Shown piece by piece: positions 34,175 through 45,889 of a DNA stretch of 64,000 nucleotides (position 1 is its first letter; every line of letters begins with the position of its first letter). The stretch is from Panorpa germanica. Its lineage: Eukaryota > Arthropoda > Insecta > Mecoptera > Panorpidae. The position numbers were made by a program, and so were the translations under genes. Where the stretch lies: positions 2,976,001 to 3,040,000 of the forward strand of contig OY783212.1 of NCBI GenBank assembly GCA_963678705.1, given 5' to 3'. Below the pieces are notes generated by a model that saw nothing but the letters and a program-made list of their open reading frames with translations, did not search any database and had not been told where the DNA came from.

Positions 34175-36202
34175 TCACTCAATTTTCACATTCGCGATAC
34201 GTATTTGGAAATGAATGAACGGATGCTCCGTAAATAGTGAGGGGGGAGGGGAGTGGGTCTTTAGATAAGACAAAGATGAAATTAGAGAAACATTTTCATA
34301 TTTACCCAAGTGAGATAACTGCTTGTCTAATCGTTCTAATCGAGCAGTTATACCTTTATACTTATTTGCATAAAAAAGCATTGTCACAACTTTCTCTTCT
34401 TTACTTATTGCTTGTTCCTTTCTGTCGCTAAAACAAGAAATAAACAATAGTGAACGCAAATGTTGTCCATAACAATTACCAGCGAATCCAGAACACACGC
34501 AAAGCGTTCTATGCGCAAATCATTAAAAACATTTCCTTCTATCGTTGCGGAGTTATTTATTTTTTGACGGCTTTAGTATCCACTGGTAATGGTGTGAACT
34601 ATTCTTAAGGCGCACTGCTCAGATATTTGCTTATAGAAATTTATATTTGAGATTCTAAATCAACATGTCAAACTCGCAGCCAATATTTGAGCGGCGCAGA
34701 GGCTTCACAATTAATGTGACGAAAACATCCACTTCTTTAGTCTAAATTCTATAGGATGTTTTGAAAAAGATGAATGATCTCTGTCATATTACTAGCGAAG
34801 GAAAATCAGGAATAGGGTCTCTGATACCATTCATACAGGATAAACTTTTGAAAAATAAAGATTTGTAGCACTTTTCAATATGCAACAGAAAAAGTTACGT
34901 TTGGATGGCACTGCATTGTATCAAAAATAGGTAAAAATTTTGAAAAATAATAAATGCAACAATATTTGTATATAATTTCTTTTCAATATTTATTGGAGTT
35001 CATCAGCTTTGGTAAGTTATCAACACTGCAAATGGAGGGAATTGAGATACAGTGCGATTCAGGGCCCGTATTCCTGAGTCTTGCGAACAATGTTCGTGAT
35101 CGAACAGATATGATTTATATGAGTAAAACATTTTATGAATCACTTTTAAAAGCAGGTAAAAGACGGCAGGTCTGAAATATTAAAACATTCGCATTTGAAA
35201 TTATTTATATGTTTGAAAGTACTTATCTGTGTAAGTAGATATTTTCAATTTAAAGACGAATTATGTCTCCAGTCAGAATCAGAATTGCCGACATTCATCT
35301 TGGGTCGGTTAAGTCAACTCAAGTTCAGTTTAGTCAAGTAGTCACTGTGAACAACATGTTTCCCGACATAGAAAAGATGTAGCAGAGATATCAATTGTCA
35401 GTTTTTAAGTTGGACAAGTTTGTTGCTAATTGTACTTTCACACACAAACACAAACAATCCCTAATACATATGTTGACATTTTTAATAATTACTTGAAAAT
35501 TTCCATAGTCAATAGAAATCCTGACAACCCGAACACTAGAACTTCTGCGATAATCTTAGATCCGAATTCAACATTTGTAGCTTCGTCAAGCTTCGGAAGC
35601 GTTGTAGGCATCCTGACATTGTAGACTCGATAATTGTACTGGATGGTAAGATATTGGTATACTGAAAGATCAAGGGTATGCCTTAGTAATATAGGTAGAG
35701 ACATTAGAATGGGCTTAAGGCCTAAGTAGCACTGAGGAATAATCCAGCGGGGAAAGAAAACGCGAATTCTGTAACACATGGAATCATATGGTTCAGAGGT
35801 TTTTTCTTTATCTTTTTATTTTGTAGAACATATAGTTGAATATGGACACACGCACTACGGAATTAATTCTACAAAAGCCATATGCTCATATGCTGTTGTC
35901 TGCGGATCTCTTTGAACATGCATTAACCAGACAAAGATATATAAATTTAACAGTATAAAAACAGTTCGCCGAGCCAAGTGAATTGATCGCAGTATACAGA
36001 ATTAAAGAATTTCGAGATGAATTATTCCGTAGTGGGTTCAAGGCCTCAAATGTCAGGACTTACCCACTGCAGCTCGATTACAAATAGTATGCCTAAACCA
36101 AGGGCTTCTTTTGGCTGTCACCGCCGTAAAGCTGATAACTGGTCTCACGACGGCATCAACCAACAAATAAGCGACAGCTGTAAGTGTAGTCTTGTCTACC
36201 AT
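34175..36202 (-). CDS. OPA3-like protein, paralogue C
   Basis: Three exons rebuilt from splice signals: 36064-36202, 35493-35661 and 34175-34427, giving 186 residues. OPA3 proteins are small mitochondrial (and in part peroxisomal) membrane proteins of poorly defined function; human defects cause optic atrophy and 3-methylglutaconic aciduria. Exon 1 matches the family helix (VDAVVRPVISFTAVTAKRSP, then WFRHTICN), but the usual PPA is changed to RAAV. Exon 2 has VYNVRMPT and LDEATNVEFGSKIIAEVLVF, with the membrane segment GLSGFLLTMEIF. Exon 3 is a charged coiled coil (KYKGITARLERLDKQL). Intron phases 1 and 2 equal those of A and B. The ATG is the first in frame after a stop. The C-terminus runs about 37 residues past the end of homology at LGKY, possibly because a GGTAAAT there is really a splice donor. 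Confidence 0.82.
35055..35160. mobile_element. Fragment of a CAGGGCCCGTATTC-type element in an OPA3-like intron
   Basis: Starts CAGGGCCCGTATTCCTGAGT and contains GCGAACAATGTTCG and the blocks TGAGTAAAACATTTTATG and AAAGCAGGTAAAAGA. It resembles the end of a hAT-type MITE that is common in insects, by memory only. It lies in the second intron of paralogue C. The other end was not found. Confidence 0.4.
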
Positions 36203-37716
36203 GACATAAACACAACAAAATAGCTATATTTACATATATGTTACATCAATTTTATTATAATTTATAATAAATAAATATCATTAACAAATAGATTATAAAA
36301 AGAAAAATAGTGATTACACAAAATTGTAAACATTGTAAAACAAACATCCGAAAAAATCTTTACTATTTTATTTAACGCATTCTTAGATCGACAATACTTA
36401 AATATTACATAAAATAATTGAAAAATTACATAAGGAATATTTTACATAGCTCGATTGGTTATTCGTGTTATATTTTAACGTACTTTTAGTGTGTTATATC
36501 TAGTGCTTCTGTACCCGACGCGAACCTATTACTAGGAGCTACTTTTAGCCTGCAAAACCCGTTGGAGGTCTTAGCGAATATTGGCGAATATGATTATTGT
36601 TTTCGTGAAACATGAGAAATTTATTGAACGAGCTTTGTTAGAGTTCAACTGTTCACAAATGCTGGAGTAAATAGAGTTTGAAGTGCTGAACTGATTTTGA
36701 ACATAATGAATGAACTTGAACCTATCAATTTTTTTTGTTAAACTTCTAAACCGTAATGACAACACTATATTCAGTTGGCATCGCACCGAATTATATTAAG
36801 AAAAGGATAGCGGATTCAATTAGTCAAATTGCGAGTGAATTGCTGCAAAACAGAGAAACGGCTGAATGATAGAATGCATTCAAACTTATTGAATATATTT
36901 AAGTCAATTTTGTTCCTTCCATAAATAGATTTTCCGCAAACTTGGCGGTTTATTCTACGGACAATTTGGAGCAGTCGTTAGTGGTCGATGGAGGATGATG
37001 ATTTTGGAAAGTTAAAGCAGGAGTTTGCTCTTTTTTGAAATACAAAAAAACGAACCTTGAACTTAGAGATGCTTTATGACGCGAAATGCACAATAAAACC
37101 AACTTCAACGTATAACGAATTAACATTCTCGGTGTCAAACTTGGATTGGCATTGTGGGATAAGTCCCTTAATATTTTGGTGTTTTTTGAATATCACTATA
37201 TTAGGTCCAGTAAAACAAATTGATTGTAAAGTTATTATGCAATAACTTAAATATAAAATGAATTGCGATAAATACTTGATAATTCAGATATTTTAATATT
37301 TTTCTGACCTGGACCCGGATCCTTCGACCTTTGAAACCCCGGGTTTTCAGAAGTCCTATACTTTACATACGTTCTCTTATGTCAATGTTTTGTAAAATAT
37401 ACATAAAACTGCTCCAGTTATAATATCAAATTTCATATACTCCAATAAATAAGAAATTTGTTTAAGAAAATAAATAAACATAAAACGTATATTTAAAATA
37501 AATTTAAGAACATAACATGAAAACAATTTTATTTGGATGGAATATCTTATTGTTTGTCACTTCAATCAATTTAACAAGTTATTTTTAATAGAATTTTTCC
37601 TTTGTACTTATATATCCAAATTTTCCATAGGTTTTTCGATTTCTTCCGTGTTCAATGCTTCACGTCGTATCACCTCCTTTATCAACTTATTTATTGAGAA
37701 TTCTGTAAAAGACGTA

Positions 37717-37864
37717 TAGAATAAAATTCCTCGACACCAAAAAAACCGCTTTTAGCGACCTCTAGTGACTCTATGAGCGTATGTAAAGTTCAACTTTCTG
37801 TACAACAAAAATGTACGACAGGTCGCTAAAAGCGGTTTTTCTCGTGTCGTGGAATTTTATTCTA
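37717..37864. mobile_element. MITE with about 45-bp inverted repeats and TA duplication
   Basis: TAGAATAAAATTCC with CGACACCAAA and AACCGCTTTTAGCGACCT on the left is mirrored by AGGTCGCTAAAAGCGGTTTT, TGTCGTGG and AATTTTATTCTA on the right. The outermost TA on each side fits a Tc1/mariner-type TA target duplication. Only about 60 bases lie between the arms. It sits between paralogues B and C. Confidence 0.9.
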
Positions 37865-38131
37865 AGTGAGAGGACCCTGAACTGGCATTTTTGTCAGTCG
37901 AGATCGTTATGGATTCTGTGAATGAGCGATGTTCGAACTCAGTAGAATGAACCCGCTAACCTGCGACGATTATTTGGCAAAACAAGATTTCAATTACTAT
38001 TTGGACAAATTCAAAAGATTGGAGTATCGCTGTAAAAAGTGAAGCATTACGAGAAGACTATATTGATAAATAAATATGAATTTGTCATAATATTTTCAAG
38101 CCTACCCTATTACTACCAAATTGGTATTTTA

Positions 38132-39481
38132 CTACAACGATAAATATTTACCAGCTTCATCAAGCGTGGCTTCCAAATGGAGGACTGTGTCCTCTAACCT
38201 CTTCAACGTATTTATCATTAAAGTAGCGGCCATCATACGCGTGTCTGAAACTTGCTCCTCTTCTTTCTTTTCTCTAAAGTTAACATCGTTTAGTGAGGTT
38301 ATGAACAATTAACTTAAGTTATTTTATTAGAAATGTCATTATTCTTAACGCATAACGGGAATGGTGTACTTCTTCTACAAACTGGGATACTATTAAGTAT
38401 TAATCCTTATTAACTAAATGGAATTATTGAATCTAAATTTACTTATTTGTTGTCATTAGTGGTTTGCATTTAGACAATACATTGGGAATAAGGTGACAAC
38501 TGCGCCAATTAATGGACTACAGAGGCGGCCAAGTCTATAGACCTGTATACTCGTAGACTTTAGACGGCATCGACTAGAAACAAACATTCCGCTTAAGGGT
38601 TCATTTACACTGTAACCGTTTTCTTATGATCTACGAATGAAATGAAGTCGTATTGAAGTTTCCATTTTAATCTTTAATAATACACCACTGTATGCATTTG
38701 GATGTCGCATGTTGGAGTCGCACTAGTTTGGAAAACACATAAGTTATTGCATCCATAAATTACGTCACACAATTTTCATGCTATTTGGACCCCCCTCGTG
38801 CTTGACACACTTTGCGGAGCACTCCTTTACTGTGACGTCCCACATGTTGAAAATTTCAATTTAGAATTTTATTAAAACAACACATTTATAAAATCTTATC
38901 AATAATCCGAAAAAAAACTTAGTGCTAGAAATGAAAATGTAATTCCACGCTATGTTAATTAGTATTAGTGGCCGGAATCCGTCTCTGTTTGTTACAAGAA
39001 TTATTTTTAATAACAAACTCTATAAAATAATTAAATTTTAAATAATTACTTATTAATTGAAAGGATTAGAGCGCCTGAACATATTCCAAATATGATCATC
39101 TCTGCTAATATATTGGATCCCAATTTGACTGCCATTCTTTCGTCTATTGATGGCAATTGCTCTTGAAACTTTAGTTTACCAACCTTATAGAACCTCATCT
39201 TCGCGTTTATTTCTACCCAATGATATACTAAAAAAAGAAAAGCTGTTAACACCACACTTACAATAACCTTGAACTAATTGACCTCATTAGAACCTATCCA
39301 TACGGTGAGCTGTAGGTAAACAAACGTTGTTTCTGAACAATGAATTTCTCTGTGCTATTTTGACCAAAGATGTTGCAATGGGTGTACTAACAGTCTCAAT
39401 AAGAAGGAACCCAATTTCCAACAAGTTCTGAGATCCCAGGGCCCTCAATTGGGAGACACCAGCATGTGCTATTAAATCCAT
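38132..39481 (-). CDS. OPA3-like protein, paralogue B
   Basis: Three exons: 39304-39481, 39050-39227 and 38132-38273, giving 165 residues. Exon 1 carries the family helix (FLLIETVSTPIATSLVKIAQ, then NSLFRNNVCLPTAH) and joins in phase 1 to exon 2, which begins LYHWVEINAKMRFYKVGK, the closest of the three to the canonical YHW-E-KM signature. It continues LPSIDERMAVKLGSNILAE and the hydrophobic segment MIIFGICSGALILSI. Exon 3 is a short coiled coil (MINTLKRLEDTVLHLEATL). The start at 39481 gives the same length as A. An in-frame ATG at 39547 would add 22 residues, and an acceptor at CTCAG near 39430 would remove the N-terminus, so the start is uncertain. Like A and C it may splice on from a GGTAAATAT near its end. 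Confidence 0.85.
38754..38850. mobile_element. Palindromic MITE-like element in intron 2 of OPA3-like B, copy 2
   Basis: Begins TCCATAAATTACGTCACAC, the complement of the end of the 22.2-22.35-kb element, and goes on with GGACCCCCC, TGACACACTTTG and TGTGACGTCCCACATG. It lies inside the 38274-39049 intron. Confidence 0.5.
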
Positions 39482-39555
39482 TTGATGAAATTTAAGTATT
39501 CTCGATGTAAAATAATAGTGAATAATATAAATTATACAAAGCTCCAATAATATAT

Positions 39556-41506
39556 TTGACAGTAAAACAGATTAAAGAAATAACTAATATAAAAATAAGT
39601 ATATTCAGTAGCAAAAAACTAAAAACAATTGATGTGAAAGTATGTTCTCCATCCATTGTTTTATTACATTTTGATGAGAGATGCAGATCCGCATTGTTAG
39701 GCTTGATTAGGTTATTGCTGGCACTCGTAGAATGTAAGCAGAAACGAAAGGAGTCGTACGATAATAATGGTAAAGAATTCTTTATTTCATTTTAATTTAT
39801 AATTTACAATCTGTCCCAATGGACATTCATCTAATTTTGGTGATACATGAAAATGACATGTGAGCTTGCCATCCACCGATGAAGTACTCTTTAACTTCAC
39901 CTATTATATTAATACGAGTATTATGTTGATAAGTCCATTGTATTTAAATTACCAGATTAAGTTCAATTACATTTTAAAGACATTGGTGGTAGATTTGTAT
40001 AGTTAATTCATTTGGATAATTTCGTAATCTGCGCAGATTTTTCTTGCTGATGACTTCTACGTAAGACATACTAAGATCTTGGTTTGTTACATATCGTGGA
40101 TGATGACAGAAGTGCTAGAGCACTACCCATAGTTCTATGGCATAAGTCCATATGGGTTTTACCATAGTATTATCTTGTAACTACTTTTATAGTTTGTTAC
40201 TACTAGTTACAATTTATTGCCAACTAAAAATATTCCAATTGTTTGTTTTCTGAATTCTTATTATAGAAAATATATGTGGGCTACACTGCTACCTAATAAA
40301 CTTACCATTATGTATTTCCATAATCAATTTATTTTATTAACAATCAAATCTAGAAAATATAACTCTTGTTCAGTGTTCGAATCCGAAGACACAGCAGTCT
40401 TCAGTCATAGCTTATATTAGATCTGCGATTTCGCATTAATTCTTATATAATAATTGTACACTTTTACAGATTTCTTCATTATCATTATTCATTATACGTA
40501 TTCAAAGTTCCTACTAAAATTGCCGTTCTGGGAGCACACATCATAAAACACTACGGAAATGGACTGATTCAAACAGTGGTTGTAAACAAATTGGCTGACA
40601 GATCTTGCTCATATTTAACATTAATTAAGTACAGTGTTACCAACTTACGGAAAAAAAGATTCGTTATAAAATAATTTCCGCGGGCTATTTAACCTGGTAC
40701 AAATTCTTGTTACTTTTTAAACATAGTGAGCGTATTTGTAAATTTTATCACTTGGTGAAAAGTGATCTAGAAGAACAAATTATTAGTGAATTCGTTTTCA
40801 ACTGATGAACAGATTACAGCTTTCCTAAGGAAATAGGATGTTCTTTTTAGATGTTTTTCTATAAATATTTTTCGTTATAATTATATTATGATCAGTTTAG
40901 GGAAAACTTCCAAGAGAAACAGCTACATATATCGTAGATGAATGTGCTTTAGTCAACTTTAAAAAAAAAACAACATGAAAGAAAAAAGGGAACAATCGAC
41001 TGAACTACATATATTTTATAATTAAAGGTGTTATTGTTATACACATTTTTTCCAATATATATATAAATAACATCTGATAAGTCTTTGCTTGATTTCCTTT
41101 TTACATTGATACGGTGTATTTCGTTTAACATGTCTCAAAGCTCCAATGATGAATAAGTTTATAAGCAAGCTTATTTTTTTTCCTTGCATGAAAACTCTTT
41201 TCAAGCAACTTGCCAGTTATCATAGTGTACGCAGCAAAAATAGATAATGTAATATAAATGATATTTATTCAATCTACAGAAGTTACATCGATAATTATTA
41301 AAGTATATTGAAAGGTCAAGATACATATTTTCTTTTTAAAATTATATATATTTATATAGGTATACAATATATTCAACAACAATAAATTGTCTATATGTAA
41401 GATTACGTCTCAAGTTCGTCCTCAATATCACGAGAGCTATGTAAAGCTATTATTGATGTTTCTAAAAATTAAATTAAACATAAATTACTTCAGAAAGTGA
41501 CCAAAA
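39556..41506. other. Intergenic DNA between OPA3-like A and B
   Basis: No gene recognised. The plus-strand frame at 39556-39795 has no family features. If A has a further exon 4 it would have to lie in here, but I could not identify one. Confidence 0.35.
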
Positions 41507-41613
41507 CAGTAACGGACTGGGTCTAAAAGATTGGTTTGGTTACATGATAGAAGCGAAATTTACTTCACCGACGTGCTTGACCTGGTGCTGATCCCTTCGG
41601 TAGTTCGCCACTG
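41507..41613. mobile_element. Short hAT-like MITE beside the OPA3-like A stop codon
   Basis: CAGTAACGGACTGGG at the left and, on the minus strand, CAGTGGCGAACTACCG at the right form weak terminal inverted repeats of the CAGTG-CGGA-CT type also seen at 47294-47852. It ends 17 bases from the stop codon of paralogue A, so it probably supplies that gene's 3' UTR. No clear target duplication. Confidence 0.5.
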
Positions 41614-41629
41614 ACATGTATACCTTATT

Positions 41630-44282
41630 TTACAATTCACATTTTAAATAATAGTTACCCATATCTTCCAGTAAGTCATCTATTTTTAATAATTTAATTT
41701 CTGTTTCTTCTAACTCATTTTTGATGAAATGCATTGTCGCTAAAACAACATTTGTATTCCTATTCTTCTTTTCTTTGTCTCTGAAAATTGTGAGCCATTA
41801 TTTCTGATTATATGAGTAAGTATTGGCAACGAAACCGGTCCGAAGTGCATGCGTGAGATGCAGTCGAATTGGGCGCTCAGATAAGGGAACGATAAAGGGC
41901 AGAAATGGGCGTACTATAATTTAATTTTGATATAGACTACGGGAGTAGTCTGAAAAATTACCAACATGAAATTGTTACTAATCTAATGAAAATATTAGCC
42001 TTATTAGATGCTCAGTTATTATTTCACAGTCATTAATATTCCTTTCATCATGAAAGAAATTAAATATCAAGCAGTCATTAGATTTCAGCCTTTGAAAGGC
42101 AATACGTCTATGAAAATTAAAGCAGAGATGGATTCTGTTTATGGGGACTCTGCAGGACTTCAAGAAATGTATGACAGCTCAGTTAAACGTAGCCGTACCG
42201 GCTTGCGGGACGGTAAAAACTGCAATCATTGTCAATAAAATTGCAAAGTACTCTATTGTAGCAGGAGGGACCACCCCTGATTGGTAATAAACCGTACAAC
42301 CAATTGATAATTTACAAAGTCGTTGATAAAGTCAGGCAGTTTTAATAATCTGCGAAATACGAATTACTAATATTTGTATTCTCTCTCTGTCTTTCTCTTT
42401 CCTAGAAACATTGTTATTACTTAAGAACGTTGTGTTACAGTAAGATACAAAACTTGTGTAGTGTATTCGTAGTAAGAGCGGAGAATACTAAAGAGAAAAC
42501 TAATCTTTTATTAAAAGTGTCAGTTAATGTTTATCACGTGCGCGGGTTTTTGAGTGGTTTAAATATTTCCAAGATGGCCGAGAAGACGTGGAAGATGAAT
42601 CTAGTTTGGGACGCTTTTGAACGGTAATTAGATGTTGATATCTTTTTGAATTGTATAAAAATTTAAAACATTCTACTAATTAGGCTTATAGAGCATGCGT
42701 CAAATCATAGAAGTAGCTTAGTTAAAAAACTTAAAACAGACAAATAAACCTGCCACTAAATGGGGAGTTTTAAATGAGAGAATCAAATTTCGATATTTAG
42801 CACAGTACAAAATTTTCATTAAGTTATAAAAAATAATAAAATTATAATCACCTTATATATCCATGGAATAGGATAAACACGTAAATCGAATAGACCACTA
42901 ATTCCGATATAATCCAAGACCCTACTTGAACTGCAACTATCTCGTTGATCTCTATTGCTTTTTGCTCTGGGACCCCAATATTGTAAAACGACATCTTGAA
43001 ATTTATTTCTAATTTCTTAAGTACTGAAACAAATTAGAAATCTTAAGCATTTATTATTATTTACTAGTTAAGTTGCGTTAAGTAAAGAATAATTGTTTCC
43101 AGTCCGAATTTGTAGGCTATGAACTTGCACGCCAGGTAGTGGGTAGCCTGAAAAGCTTCCAGCCTAACACAGAAACAAGTAATTTTTTTTGTTAAATTCA
43201 GTTTCCTGGATGCTACTCTTTTCACAGCGATGTTCCCTCTCTTTAATCCGTCCAAAAAGTAGTTGACATCTTGTTTTGCAAAATTGTTGTTTACGAATGT
43301 GCATGTGTCCTTATTGGATAAAAAACTGGTCTCCAAGAGAATCCTTAGGCATAAAAAGGACAAAGAAAAAGTCGCTGTGGGATACATCCATTGAATTTCG
43401 AATAACTGAAAAGAGCTGAGCATGGAATATGGGTGATATTTTCAATGTACATTTCAACCCCAGTTATGACATTATCTGCATGTTTGCTGAACACTTTCCA
43501 GACTAGCCACATTATTAATACGAAAATACTCCATTATGTAATATTTTAACCTCACTTTTTACCGAATGCTCTATACAATACAATTTGGAATGTGTCTTAG
43601 GTTGGTGCTTGCCTGAACAGTAACGTAAATTTGAGAACGTGGCATGTATGAACTTGCTCCTGTCTCTACCAGTCAATCCATCAAGTCCTCAGTTGATTAC
43701 CTAGTAGTAGTCGAGTAGAGTCCGTGTATTTGTGGACCACATTCAAAAATGGAACACAAAATGTCGAGCAGACGTATGCGATTAAGACAGCTCTTATTTC
43801 TGTAGAACATGAATATTTTAAACGTAAGTCTTGTAGCATCTTTAATTAGAATAGGCGTTTAATGAGTTTGGATGTTTTCTTACCATAATTGCTGGATGTT
43901 GTTCAACATTGTGATGCTCCATTTTTCAACGCAATCCCCAAATACATAGACTTTACTACAATGATTACTACTCAGGTTTGTCTGAAGTCATTGATGTGAA
44001 CTAGGAACTAGGAAATGGTTGTAAATGTCGCTACATGCCACGTTTTTGTTTTGTTGTACTTTTAAAATAAATGTAGTTCGGTGTTGCTTTTGTTTGCTGT
44101 TACATACAGTAGGCTGGCGGCATACAAATATTGTTCTTGAACCACGGGTATTTTTTAGCTGCGCGTGCTACAGCCTTGGAAATCGGCCTACTTAGTCTCT
44201 CTGCAGCTAAATATCCTAGCCTCATCAAGGGTAAATCTCCTATTATTTTTTTGTATGCAACCCTTTTTTTAGTGAGAAACAT
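41630..44282 (-). CDS. OPA3-like protein, paralogue A
   Basis: Three exons: 44108-44282, 42852-43023 and 41630-41780, giving 165 residues. Exon 1 begins with a basic stretch (MFLTKKRVAYKK), which would suit a mitochondrial signal, then shows the family core LGYLAAERLSRPISKAVARA and PWFKNNICMPPAY, including the canonical PPA. Exon 2 matches over LEINFKMSFYNIGVPEQ and VQVGSWIISELVVYSIYVF, with the single membrane segment. Exon 3 is a charged coiled coil (FIKNELEETEIKLLKIDDLL). All joins are GT-AG with phases 1 and 2. Intron 2 contains a mariner fragment. The short tail after EDMG begins GGTAACTAT, at the same point where B and C have GGTAAATAT, so a fourth exon is possible. Function is inferred from the family only; expression is untested. 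Confidence 0.85.
42035..42250 (+). pseudogene. mariner transposase N-terminal fragment
   Basis: The frame (ATG at 42050) reads EIKYQAVIRFQPLKGNT then IKAEMDSVYGDSAG. This is the first helix-turn-helix of a mariner-family transposase, whose usual form is R-VIRF--LKG----I--EM--VYGDS. After that the frame degrades; the expected RTSLEDDPRSG block survives only as RTGLRDGK. The catalytic domain is missing. It is antisense to OPA3-like A and lies wholly within its second intron. Confidence 0.75.
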
Positions 44283-44434
44283 TTTTCTAAATCAAATAAT
44301 TTTGTATAAATATTAGTAAATATTATTAGTAATTATTATATAGATTTAGAAATAAAAAATTAGGTCAATGTATTGTCCTTTGTGAAAATCAAAGTAGGCT
44401 CCTTTGTTTTTTATACAGGGTATGCTAGTATAAC

Positions 44435-44560
44435 CTTAGAGCATATATATGGAGAGAGTATGCTGACCTGAAAGTGTGTCCAAAATGTGTGCGAGGGTGA
44501 AAGGTATATGTTCCTATTTGATCTCTATGCGCATGCGTCGAAAGTAACAGTTGTCAAGTC
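44435..44560 (+). repeat. Dispersed repeat (pair with 22030-22150)
   Basis: Second copy of the element with AGTATGCTGACCTG and GCATGCGTCGAAAGTAACAG. It lies directly beside the half-copy of the CCCAGT MITE, separated by about 90 bases. Confidence 0.65.
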
Positions 44561-44651
44561 AGAGATGTCTAGACATAATACGTGACAGTTGTTAAATATG
44601 ATATTATATTGATGTAAAATAATGAATATATGTATAAATAAACTATATTTG

Positions 44652-44778
44652 GAGCCATTTGTAGCCGTTAAAATATATATTTCATATGAACGACTGTGAG
44701 AAACTGAACTTTTTCATAACAAAAAAATCATATGCATCTTCAATATGATGGCCAAGCGACTCCAAAATGTATACTGGG
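44652..44778 (-). mobile_element. CCCAGT-family MITE, copy 3 (half)
   Basis: Reads CATTTGTAGCCG, TTCATATGAACGACTGTGAG, CATCTTCAATATGATGG, CGACTCCAAAATG and ends ATACTGGG. It has the same orientation as the nested copy at 19.9 kb, and its other half is lost. Confidence 0.8.
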
Positions 44779-45478
44779 TTGTCTCAGTCTACAAGTATGA
44801 CGTATATTTACGGAACACTCTGTATATATAATACAGTATATATAAGAGAAAAAAGATAAAATTGCATAAAACATCTCACCCTGTATCGACAAGTTCACCC
44901 TTGTCGTTTAGATAGAATAGTTTCATGCAACGGGGTTAAATGACAGAAATACTTGTACGTAGAGGGATGTTTTCAAGGTTTTAATAGGGATGTGAGATAG
45001 TACTACGACGTTCTACGACGCGGTAAGACATTCCCTCACTTTAAAACAGGTGTATGTTGTATGTTCTCGTACTCCTACATTTACAAGTTTACGTCGGATA
45101 CAACGATGTGTAAGTGTAGGTCATACTGAATTATTAACGAGCCTGGCTCACAGTCAGTGCAAACTCAAAATGTCCTTCAAAATGTTCAAGTAGTAATGCA
45201 CTACGAATACTGTACGAATATAGTAAGATGTTGCTTGTTGCTTTCTGCTCGTAAGATGGGCGGTAATGATTTGTAAATAAATTCAAATAGCAATAATATA
45301 TGCTTAATAGTCGTACTATATAAATTGCTTGTAAGGTGAGGATTAATTAGGCTGATTTATTCTACGAACTGGACAAGTTCACTAATTGAGTGTTATCCCT
45401 ACAAACAATTTGTCGTATCTTAGCAATCTCGTATCAGAGAGCGGTTAGACAGTAGTCACACAGTGTTCGCGAGAACAT

Positions 45479-45508
45479 ATGTGGTAGTACTGGGTAGTAC
45501 TACCACAT
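45479..45508. repeat. Perfect 13-bp hairpin
   Basis: ATGTGGTAGTACT at 45479-45491, loop GGGT, then the exact complement at 45496-45508. It could form a stable stem in RNA or be a palindromic footprint. No neighbouring gene links it to a function. Confidence 0.7.
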
Positions 45509-45889
45509 TGCACCTCGGCAAACCTCGTTTGGAAAGTATTGGGAAGGCAATCAGAGGGGGTACGGAGCGTTCCGGCCGGTGCAGACATGCTGTCCAAAGC
45601 TTCATGTAATGTCACACTAATGTCTAATAGGATTTCAATCACCATTCAAAGTGATACGATTCGCATCTAATTGTATTCTGATCAAAATTGTTTCTAGGGA
45701 TACAATGTCGACATCAATGCGATTCTAACATGCGACTTAGATTTGGATATGCTCTACTAGGTTCTAGTCTACAAAGACTTTTGCATTTGCCGATAGTGAA
45801 TTTCTAAGTATATAATAAGTTTCTTAAGTAACTTATGAATGAAAGTATATGAATATAAGACATTTAAGGAATTGTAAATGTTTAATCAA

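Noticed and set aside
36017..36223. 68-codon plus-strand frame with a protein-like look
   Set aside because: It is antisense to exon 1 of OPA3-like C, whose splice sites and family motif explain the open frame.
43064..43423. 119-codon minus frame upstream of OPA3-like A exon 2
   Set aside because: It lies in intron 1 and has no family features; exon 2 starts separately at 43023 with a clear acceptor.
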